Notes under the pieces: generated by a model
The model's input: the letters and a program-made list of their open reading frames with translations, nothing else
Database searches by the model: none
What the model was told of the DNA's origin: nothing
Part shown: piece after piece, positions 4,411 to 9,913 of the stretch
Layout: every line of letters begins with the position of its first letter
Position numbering within the stretch: position 1 is the stretch's first letter
DNA from: Natrinema soli
GTDB lineage: Archaea > Halobacteriota > Halobacteria > Halobacteriales > Natrialbaceae
Direction: 5' to 3'
Length of the DNA stretch: 9,913 bases
NCBI RefSeq assembly: GCF_028618695.1
Contig: NZ_JAQIVI010000202.1
Coordinates: 1 to 9,913, forward strand
Made by a program: the position numbers and the translations under genes

Positions 4411-6057
4411 ATGAGCACGGACGACGAATCATTCCACCCGCTCGGAGACGAATGGGAAGGCGAACTCGAGACGATGCTCGACGATACCGAGTACGACAGC
4501 CAGCTCGGGATGGACATGGCCCGCGACGCGATGCGGGTCACCAAGGGGGAACTCTCCGAAGCCGACTTCCACGAGAAGTATCACGAGGACGTGATGGAGG
4601 AGTTCGGCGAGGACGAGCGACCGACCAAGGAGGCCTACGAGGCGGCCCAGGAGGAGGCGAAGGGGACGTTCTCCCGAATGGTCGACAAGTTCGACGGCGA
4701 CGGGGATGAAACCCGTCGCGAGACGATGAAGAAGATGGGCGTCGGCGCGGCGGCCGTCGGCCTCGGTGCGTTCGGCACCGTCAGCGACGGTCCCGAGCAC
4801 AGCATGGCCGAAGGCCCGCGCCAAGAGAGCACCGAGGAGCACGACACCCAGTGGGGGATGACGATCGACCTCGAGCGGTGTGACGGCTGTCTCTCCTGTA
4901 TGACTGCCTGTACCGAGGAGAACGATCTCGACCAGGGCGTCAACTGGATGTACGTCATGGCCTGGGAGGACGAGACCCACCACGGCCAGGAAGGCTCCGA
5001 GTACGACGTCTACACCGACTTCAACATGGGGAGCGATTTCAATATGCTCGTGCGTCCGTGCCAGCACTGCACGGACGCTCCCTGCGAAAAGGTCTGTCCG
5101 ACGACGGCGCGTCACACGCGCGACAAGGACGGCCTCGTGTTGACCGACTACGACGTCTGTATCGGCTGCCGGTACTGTCAGGTCGCCTGCCCGTACGGCG
5201 TCAACTACTTCCAGTGGGACGAACCCGACGTGGCCTACGAGGATATCGACGGCCTCGAGAATCCCGACAATCCCGATCAGATCACGCACGCCGAATACGA
5301 CCACGCCGAGCGCTGGGTCGACAGTCGCGCACCTCGCGGGACGATGAGCAAGTGTACGATGTGTCCGTCCATGCAGGACGGCAAACAGGGAGAAGAAAAG
5401 GTCGGCACGAGTGCCTGTGAGTCGGCCTGTCCGCCGAACGCGATCCAGTTCGGCAACGTCAACGACGAGAAGAGCGACCCGTCCCAGCACCGCGAGCACC
5501 CGGTCAAGAGTCGCGCAATCGTCCATCTGACGAACGGCACTGAAAGCAGCAAATCGGCTCCGTCCGCGGACGATATCGACAGCGCCCTCAGCGAGGGCGA
5601 CGACCTCCAGACCGCGATCGAGCAGATCGAGGGGCTCACTGTGGACATACTCGCCGTCATGAAGGCGATCGATATCGTCAGTGAGGGGACCGAGCCGAGT
5701 GACGAGGAGAACAACAGCATCCTCTCGGCCGAACAGGACGTTCTCGCCGCCGTCGAGGCCTTCCAGCAGTACGTCGACCTGACCAGCGAATCCGCACTCG
5801 ACGAGCTGGGACTCGGCGACGGCAGCGAACAGCAGGCCCAGTTCCGACTCGAGCAGTACACGGGCAACCCGAGTTCGTTCCATCTGCTCGAAGATATCGG
5901 AACGAACCCGAACATCACCTACCTCGGCCAACAGCCCGGTCCGGAGGCCCATCAGGTCGACGGGCCGACCGCCTACGAGGACGTCGACCTGCTCGACAAG
6001 CGCCAGGAAGACCTCGACGAAGGCACGGTCGGGCACATTGACGGGGTGTCGCTATGA
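4411..6057 (+). CDS. Four-cluster [4Fe-4S] electron-transfer protein (DmsB/NrfC/PsrB family) with long N-terminal extension and internal Tat-like motif
   Basis: This 548-residue protein is likely the electron-transfer subunit of a quinone-linked membrane complex. Residues 1-100 form an acidic extension (QLGMDMARDAMRV, LSEADFHEKYHEDVMEEFG, then PTKEAYEAAQEEA). It is followed by TRRETMKKMG (101-110) and the hydrophobic GVGAAAVGLGAFG (110-122), a twin-arginine-type motif in an unusual internal place. Four ferredoxin clusters follow: C157/160/163/167, C217/220/225/229, C250/253/256/260 and C315/318/336/340. About 100 acidic, helical, Ser-rich residues (about 378-480) are inserted before the conserved family end SSFHLLEDIGTNPNITYLGQ (488-507). 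There is no CxxCH heme site and no molybdopterin domain. The N-terminal layout recalls the Tat-variant extension of ActB-type molybdopterin proteins of alternative complex III. The stop overlaps nrfD by 4 nt (ATGA). It is commonly annotated just as a ferredoxin; the physiological partner is unknown. Confidence 0.88.
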   Translation: MSTDDESFHPLGDEWEGELETMLDDTEYDSQLGMDMARDAMRVTKGELSEADFHEKYHEDVMEEFGEDERPTKEAYEAAQEEAKGTFSRMVDKFDGDGDETRRETMKKMGVGAAAVGLGAFGTVSDGPEHSMAEGPRQESTEEHDTQWGMTIDLERCDGCLSCMTACTEENDLDQGVNWMYVMAWEDETHHGQEGSEYDVYTDFNMGSDFNMLVRPCQHCTDAPCEKVCPTTARHTRDKDGLVLTDYDVCIGCRYCQVACPYGVNYFQWDEPDVAYEDIDGLENPDNPDQITHAEYDHAERWVDSRAPRGTMSKCTMCPSMQDGKQGEEKVGTSACESACPPNAIQFGNVNDEKSDPSQHREHPVKSRAIVHLTNGTESSKSAPSADDIDSALSEGDDLQTAIEQIEGLTVDILAVMKAIDIVSEGTEPSDEENNSILSAEQDVLAAVEAFQQYVDLTSESALDELGLGDGSEQQAQFRLEQYTGNPSSFHLLEDIGTNPNITYLGQQPGPEAHQVDGPTAYEDVDLLDKRQEDLDEGTVGHIDGVSL

Positions 6058-7406
6058 GCACGAAGGAGCCAACGGAAGCGGACATCCTTCGTCCGATCAA
6101 CACGCTCACGAAGAAGTATTTCATCCTGTACGGTGCCGCGACACTGGGTCTCGTCGCCTTCCTCATCGCCTGGGCGTACCAGCTCCAGCAGGGGCTGATC
6201 GTCACCGGCCTCGGCGACTGGGGGAGCGGTGGCGGCTCGACCTGGGGACTGTACATCGGCGCGTTCATCTGGTGGGTCGGTGTCGCTCACGGCGGCATCA
6301 TCCTCTCGGCCGCCGTCCGCCTGCTCAATATGGACCGGTACATGCCGGTCGCCCGGCTCGCAGAGATGACCACGATCGGCGGCCTCTCGGCCGCCGGCTT
6401 CTACATTCTGGTCCACATGGGACGTCCGGACCGGATGGTGACGAGCGTCATCGGCCACTACCACATCACGGTTAACAACTCGCCGCTCGTGTGGGACGTG
6501 ACCGTCATCACGGCCTACTTCGTGCTGTCGGCGACCTATCTCGGGCTGACGTTGCGCTACGACGTCAACCGTCTGCGTGACGATCTGCCGGACAAGTTCG
6601 AACCGGTCTACAAGATACTGACTATCGGCTACAGCGAGAAGGAAGACAAGGTCATCGATCGGATGGTCTGGTGGCTCGCAGCCGCAGTCATCATCATGGC
6701 CCCCCTCTTGCTCCACGGCGGCGTGATCCCGTGGCTGTTCGCACTCCTGCCGGCGATGCCCGGCTGGACCGGCGCAATTCAGGGCCCGATGTTCCTCAGT
6801 ATCGCGCTGATGTCGGCGATCAGCGGCATCATGATCATCTCCTACGCGTTCCGCCGAGCCTACGACTGGGATCACATCATCACCGACGATATCTTCCGGG
6901 GACTGCTCCTGTGGCTCGGATTCTTCACCCTGTTGTTCCTGTGGTTCCAGCTGCAGACGATCATCAACGGCGTCTTCCTGGGCCCGACCAACAAGGCGGT
7001 CGCGATCGAGGCGAAGATCGCCCACCCGGTCTATCAGGTTGCGATGACGATGATCTTCGGCACGCTCGTGTTCATCTTCCTGCAGGGAATCCGTCCGGCC
7101 CTGTTCAGTAAGAAGCGAGCGCTCATCGCCAGCTGTATCATCCTCGCCGGGACCCTGACCGAAAAGATCCTGTTCGTCGTCGAGGGATTCCTGCACCCGA
7201 CGTTCGACATCTACGCCAACACACCCGGGACCTACTTCCCGAGCGTAATTGAGTGGCTCTCTCTCGTCGGAACGACTGCGCTGGTTGCACTTTTATTCCT
7301 CAACCTCTCGAAGCTCGTTCCAGTGGTCGAACTCCACGCGGTCGAACACCTGCGCGGCGACCACGCACACGATGACGAAGTGACCGAACCCGAGGTGGAA
7401 GCATGA
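6054..7406 (+). CDS. nrfD: NrfD/PsrC-family polytopic membrane subunit, ten predicted helices
   Basis: This 450-residue integral membrane protein would exchange electrons between the quinone pool and the Fe-S subunit encoded just upstream. Hydrophobic segments fall at about 22-43, 64-88, 106-121, 147-166, 204-223, 245-266, 283-302, 328-345, 356-378 and 399-420. That is ten helices, as in ActC/DsrP-like members, and more than the eight of PsrC. Conserved features include GVAHGGIILSAAVRL (76-90) with His79 and HMGRPDR (121-127). The His/Asp-rich tail (432-450) is haloarchaeal and probably cytoplasmic. Translation is coupled on both sides by 4-nt ATGA overlaps. The gene symbol denotes the family and does not imply a role in nitrite reduction. 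Confidence 0.92.
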   Translation: MSTKEPTEADILRPINTLTKKYFILYGAATLGLVAFLIAWAYQLQQGLIVTGLGDWGSGGGSTWGLYIGAFIWWVGVAHGGIILSAAVRLLNMDRYMPVARLAEMTTIGGLSAAGFYILVHMGRPDRMVTSVIGHYHITVNNSPLVWDVTVITAYFVLSATYLGLTLRYDVNRLRDDLPDKFEPVYKILTIGYSEKEDKVIDRMVWWLAAAVIIMAPLLLHGGVIPWLFALLPAMPGWTGAIQGPMFLSIALMSAISGIMIISYAFRRAYDWDHIITDDIFRGLLLWLGFFTLLFLWFQLQTIINGVFLGPTNKAVAIEAKIAHPVYQVAMTMIFGTLVFIFLQGIRPALFSKKRALIASCIILAGTLTEKILFVVEGFLHPTFDIYANTPGTYFPSVIEWLSLVGTTALVALLFLNLSKLVPVVELHAVEHLRGDHAHDDEVTEPEVEA

Positions 7407-7714
7407 ACCCAGCACTGACAACGATCCCGTCGGAACTCCTGTACCACGGCTACGACGGCACCGCCGGCTTCACCGGCTTCGCCAACGAGGGGACCTGGAT
7501 CATCTTCGCGGTCATCCTGGTTCCGGTCTACATCATGCTCGCGGCGTGGTTCCTCGGTGAACCCCGCGACACGAAGACCGGACTGCTCGGCGTGAGCTAC
7601 CTCGTCGGACTGACGACGTCGATGTGGGTCGGGATGTTCATCCTGACGGTCCTGATCGGCGTCGTCTTCTACGGCGGCCCGCCGGAGCCGATCAGCAACG
7701 TCGGCCCGCCGTAA
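7403..7714 (+). CDS. Small two-helix membrane protein of the Fe-S/NrfD operon
   Basis: This 103-residue protein has two hydrophobic helices, about 32-51 (WIIFAVILVPVYIMLAAWFL) and about 63-90 (ending MFILTVLIGVVFYG). They are joined by a short charged loop, GEPRDTKTG, with a Pro-rich C-terminus. I do not recognise a named family. It starts within the nrfD stop (ATGA) and has a strong ribosome binding site, GAGGTG (7392-7397), 5 nt upstream, so it is almost certainly an accessory subunit of the same complex. In position and topology it recalls small anchors of alternative complex III or b-type partner subunits, but it has no conserved His for heme in the helices. Last gene of the operon. Confidence 0.85.
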   Translation: MNPALTTIPSELLYHGYDGTAGFTGFANEGTWIIFAVILVPVYIMLAAWFLGEPRDTKTGLLGVSYLVGLTTSMWVGMFILTVLIGVVFYGGPPEPISNVGPP

Positions 7715-7742
7715 CCGTCGCCCGTCGCACAACGAACACCGA

Positions 7743-7751
7743 TTTATTTTT
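7743..7751 (+). promoter_or_regulatory. TATA-like box for mrp (possibly also U-rich terminator of the preceding operon)
   Basis: TTTATTTTT lies 28 nt after the operon stop at 7714 and about 100 nt before the mrp ATG at 7853. As a TATA box it would start transcription near 7773 and give a leader of about 80 nt without a Shine-Dalgarno. As a run of T it also fits an archaeal terminator. No TATA-like sequence lies closer to 7853. Confidence 0.5.
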
Positions 7752-7852
7752 CGCGACCGACAACCCGTGAGCGGTGCTGTTCAGCAGTGATTCGGTCCCG
7801 AACCATCACACGTATCCCGTTCCACACCCTTCCTCCGACTAACACAGCCACT

Positions 7853-8944
7853 ATGAGCATCACAGAACACGAACTCGAGATCAAACTCGAGGAGGTCGAA
7901 GATCCGGACATCGGCGAAGACATCGTCTCGCTCGGACTGGTCAACGACGTCACGATCGACGACGAGACGGCCCGCATTTCGCTCGCGTTCAACGCGCCGT
8001 ACGCACCCTCCGAGATGGCGATCGGGAATCAGGTCCGCGACGTCATCGAGGACGCCGGCCTCGAGCCCGATCTGCGGGCCCACGTCGGCGAGGAACACGG
8101 CTTCGACGACGAGGTCCTCCCGAAAGTGCGCAACGTCATCGCCGTCTCCTCCGGCAAAGGCGGCGTCGGCAAGACGACGGTCGCGGCCAACCTGGCGGCC
8201 GGGCTCGAGAAACGCGGTGCGATGGTCGGCCTGCTCGACGCTGACATCCACGGGCCGAACGTTCCGCAGATCCTCCCGCCCGAGAGCGATCCCGGCGTCA
8301 CGCCCAACGAGGATATCGTCCCGCCCCGCTCGGACGGGGTTCGCATCATCAGCATGGGGATGATGATGGAAGACGACGACGACCCCGCAATCTTGCGCGG
8401 GCCGATGGTCAACAAGTTCATGATGAAGTTCCTCGAGGGCGTCGAGTGGGGGCGACTCGATTACCTTATCGTCGACCTCCCGCCGGGGACCGGCGACGCG
8501 ACGCTGAACCTGTTGCAGTCGATGCCCGTGACGGGCTCGGTCGTCGTCACGACGCCCCAGGAGATGGCGTTAGACGACACTCGAAAGGGGATTCAGATGT
8601 TCAACAAACACGACACGCCGGTGTTCGGCGTCGTCGAGAACATGAGTTCGTTTATCTGCCCGTCCTGTGGCGACCAGCACGGGCTGTTCGGGACCGGCGG
8701 TGCGGACACCATCGTCGACAAGTACGACGTTCCGCTGCTGGGCGAAATCCCGATCCACCCCGACTTCGGGGCCGACGGCAGCGAGGGGGCGCTCGTCAAG
8801 GACGACGACAGCGAGGTCCAGCGCCACCTCGAGGATCTCGTGGGCGAAATCGCCGACCGAATCGGCGAGGCTAACCGTCGCACGGTCTCGGAAAACATCA
8901 CGCAGGAACCGGCGAACAAGCTACCGACCGAGACGAAAGACTGA
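7853..8944 (+). CDS. mrp: Mrp/NBP35-family Fe-S cluster carrier ATPase with N-terminal MIP18-like (DUF59) domain
   Basis: This 363-residue cytoplasmic P-loop ATPase binds and delivers Fe-S clusters to apo-proteins (ApbC/Nbp35/Ind1 family). The N-terminal DUF59/MIP18-like domain (about 1-85) has the family's DPDIGEDIVSLGLVNDVTI. The deviant Walker A SSGKGGVGKTT is at 99-109, LLDADIHGPNVPQ at 127-139, LIVDLPPGTGD at 205-215 and ENMSSFICPSC at 262-272. Cys269 and Cys272 bridge the dimer's [4Fe-4S] cluster. The DUF59 domain lacks the conserved Cys (the region reads AFNAPYAPSEMAIG), so cluster binding there is doubtful. The frame is open to a GTG at 7787, but homologues start at MSITEHE-like sequence, so I chose 7853. 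Its position after a protein with four [4Fe-4S] clusters suggests a maturation role, although it is probably general and separately transcribed. Confidence 0.93.
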   Translation: MSITEHELEIKLEEVEDPDIGEDIVSLGLVNDVTIDDETARISLAFNAPYAPSEMAIGNQVRDVIEDAGLEPDLRAHVGEEHGFDDEVLPKVRNVIAVSSGKGGVGKTTVAANLAAGLEKRGAMVGLLDADIHGPNVPQILPPESDPGVTPNEDIVPPRSDGVRIISMGMMMEDDDDPAILRGPMVNKFMMKFLEGVEWGRLDYLIVDLPPGTGDATLNLLQSMPVTGSVVVTTPQEMALDDTRKGIQMFNKHDTPVFGVVENMSSFICPSCGDQHGLFGTGGADTIVDKYDVPLLGEIPIHPDFGADGSEGALVKDDDSEVQRHLEDLVGEIADRIGEANRRTVSENITQEPANKLPTETKD

Positions 8945-9016
8945 GCGCTCGGCCGTCGCGATTCACCGGTCTCTCCGGCCCCGTTCTTTCCGAACCGTTC
9001 TCTCTTTCCCCTGCCG

Positions 9017-9022
9017 TTATAG
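9017..9022 (+). promoter_or_regulatory. TATA box of the cupin gene
   Basis: TTATAG is centred 27-28 nt before the ATG at 9047, fitting a leaderless transcript. The pyrimidine-rich stretch upstream (about 8985-9010, with TTCTTTCC and TTCTCTCTTTCCCC) may act as the terminator of mrp. Confidence 0.6.
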
Positions 9023-9046
9023 CGTCGTCCGTCGTATCGAGAAGGG

Positions 9047-9373
9047 ATGCTCGATACGTACGCCGATTCGATCGACGACCTCGAGCCGACTGACGGCGAG
9101 ATCGAAACCGCGGAACTGATCGTCACCGACGACGTGCTCGTGAAGGCGTTCGCGCTCGGGCCGGGCGCTGCACTCGAGGCCCACGAACACGCGGAGAGCA
9201 CGAACGTCTTCCACGTGCTCGAAGGGACAGTCACCGTGATTCAGGACGATGAGCGCGAGGAAATCGACGCCCCCGGAGTCGTCCACCACGAGCCCGGTAT
9301 GGACCACGGTGCGGAAAACGAGACAGACGAGACGGTGATCTTCACTGCGAGCCTCTGTCCGATGCCGTCCTGA
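9047..9373 (+). CDS. Small single-domain cupin protein
   Basis: This 108-residue protein folds as one cupin barrel. Motif 1 runs from Gly40 through H46-E-H48 to VFHVLEG (54-60). Motif 2 is P83-G84-x2-H87-x3-N91. Likely metal ligands are His46, His48 and His87. The glutamate usually found between HxH and VLEG is replaced by Asn53, so the site is 3-His-like, or structural with no catalysis. Members of this size range from dioxygenase-like enzymes to sugar or auxin-binding-like proteins with unknown ligands, so no reaction can be assigned. The ATG at 9047 matches a TATA box 27 nt upstream. The gene converges with the asparagine-synthase-related gene, the stops being 16 nt apart. Not obviously linked to the redox operon. 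Confidence 0.85.
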   Translation: MLDTYADSIDDLEPTDGEIETAELIVTDDVLVKAFALGPGAALEAHEHAESTNVFHVLEGTVTVIQDDEREEIDAPGVVHHEPGMDHGAENETDETVIFTASLCPMPS

Positions 9374-9389
9374 GGAACCAGTGATGCAG

Positions 9390-9913
9390 TCAGTCGGAGC
9401 CAGCCCGTGTCTCCTCGTCTTCGAGCAGTGAGACGATGTACTTCCCGACGTGATCGTCCATCCGGCGTTTGTAGTCGGCCTGCCGGGCGAGTCGATCGAG
9501 TTCGCGGGCGACGAGGCTGCCGTACTGGACCGCCTTCTTGTCCCTGCTGGCAACCTCGGCTGGCAGGTACCGGGCTGCGACCCGTCGGAACCCGCGTTTT
9601 CGTTCGTCCTCGTCGGCCAGTAGCTCGTCCGGCAGTTGGAGCGCCGCCTCGACCACGGCATCGTGAAGGAACGGCGCGACCGGCTCGAGGCCCGTTGCCT
9701 CGATCGTCAACACATCTCGCGGAAGCTGGTCGGCGAGGCTTCGGAGCTGCTCTCGAACGGCCCCGCGGACCGTCTCGGCGTCGACCCGATGATCGAGCCG
9801 GACGACCTTCTCGTAGCCGCCGAACAGTTCGTCGGCTCCCTGGCCGACGGCGAGCGCGTCGAACCCGTGAGCGCGCCGATGGACGACGACTGATCGGAAG
9901 TCCGAATCGCGTC
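9390..9913 (-). CDS. Asparagine-synthase-related protein, C-terminal part (runs off the window)
   Basis: The frame is open from the window edge to TGA at 9390-9392, giving 173 visible residues. GFDALAVGQGADELFGGYEK near the visible N-terminal end is the conserved (G)xGADELFGGY segment of the asparagine synthetase ATP-pyrophosphatase domain. It is followed by LEPVAPFLHDAVVEAALQLP and RVAARYLPAEVASRDKKAVQ, typical of the C-terminal helical part with the RDKKA-like loop. The enzyme class adenylates a carboxylate and transfers nitrogen. The SGGxDS loop and any glutaminase domain are beyond the window, so I cannot tell AsnB from the shorter haloarchaeal asparagine-synthase-related proteins. A TTG-initiated shorter ORF from 9713 is not the gene, because the conserved motif lies upstream of it. 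Confidence 0.9.
   Translation of the reverse strand, partial: RDSDFRSVVVHRRAHGFDALAVGQGADELFGGYEKVVRLDHRVDAETVRGAVREQLRSLADQLPRDVLTIEATGLEPVAPFLHDAVVEAALQLPDELLADEDERKRGFRRVAARYLPAEVASRDKKAVQYGSLVARELDRLARQADYKRRMDDHVGKYIVSLLEDEETRAGSD

Noticed and set aside
4429..6036. 535-codon open frame on the minus strand opposite the Fe-S gene
   Set aside because: It is the antisense shadow of a clear four-cluster ferredoxin-type gene. Its Val/Leu/Arg-rich content mirrors GC-rich codon use and matches no family.
5973..7196. 407-codon open frame on the minus strand opposite nrfD
   Set aside because: The Asp/Arg/Gln/His-rich composition is the complement of hydrophobic codons of the membrane protein. 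No promoter or family motif was seen.
7787..7852. GTG start giving Mrp 22 extra residues
   Set aside because: The extra residues are Thr/Pro/Arg-rich and unlike the acidic family N-terminus. The ATG at 7853 fits homologues.
9390..9713. TTG-initiated 107-residue protein
   Set aside because: The same frame is open to the window edge and carries GQGADELFGGY upstream of the TTG, so it is the end of a larger asparagine-synthase-related gene.
1..9913. CRISPR arrays, insertion sequences, tRNA or rRNA genes
   Set aside because: I looked for regularly spaced repeats, transposase motifs, terminal inverted repeats and tRNA-like TTCGAAT/CCA patterns and saw none that hold up.

Overview
The window is chromosomal DNA from a haloarchaeon (class Halobacteria). 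It is GC-rich, the proteins are strongly acidic (Asp/Glu-rich), promoters sit about 25-30 nt from start codons as expected for leaderless transcripts, and several families are haloarchaeal: the HTH-10 (Bat-type) regulator, DUF2249 proteins, the short-N-terminus GatA, and the Mrp/NBP35 ATPase. I cannot fix the genus from sequence alone.

Layout. 1-615 (minus): 5' part of gatA and all of gatC, for Glu-tRNA(Gln)/Asp-tRNA(Asn) amidation. 616-969: non-coding, with the gatC promoter and an imperfect inverted repeat upstream of a 41-residue zinc-finger protein (970-1095). 1192-2136: an epoxide-hydrolase-type alpha/beta hydrolase. 2129-3168 (minus): three DUF2249 units. The one nearest the hydrolase is broken by two opposite frameshifts and carries a 21-bp tandem duplication; the other two are intact small ORFs. 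3304-3981 (plus): an HTH-10 regulator, divergent from the third DUF2249 gene. 3982-4410: a long, relatively AT-rich control region. 4411-7714: a tightly overlapping three-gene operon for a four-cluster [4Fe-4S] protein, a ten-helix NrfD-type quinone-interacting membrane protein and a 103-residue two-helix membrane protein. 7853-8944: an Mrp/NBP35 Fe-S carrier ATPase. 9047-9373: a small cupin. 9390-9913 (minus): 3' part of an asparagine-synthase-related gene.

How it may work together. The centre (2129-8944) looks like a redox/anaerobic-respiration neighbourhood. It has DUF2249 proteins, which are commonly found around haloarchaeal denitrification genes, a Bat/DmsR-like regulator, an orphan Fe-S/NrfD electron-transfer module with no molybdopterin catalytic subunit in the window, and an Fe-S cluster carrier just downstream.

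The most notable unexplained signal is a 19-bp element, GTTCG-N2-CGAAC-N2-GTTCG (plus strand). It occurs 33 nt and 32 nt upstream of the start codons of the two intact DUF2249 genes, and a degenerate copy lies 30 nt upstream of the reconstructed start of the broken one. This points to one regulator controlling all three. The operon at 4411 has its own, different palindrome 34 nt upstream of its start codon.
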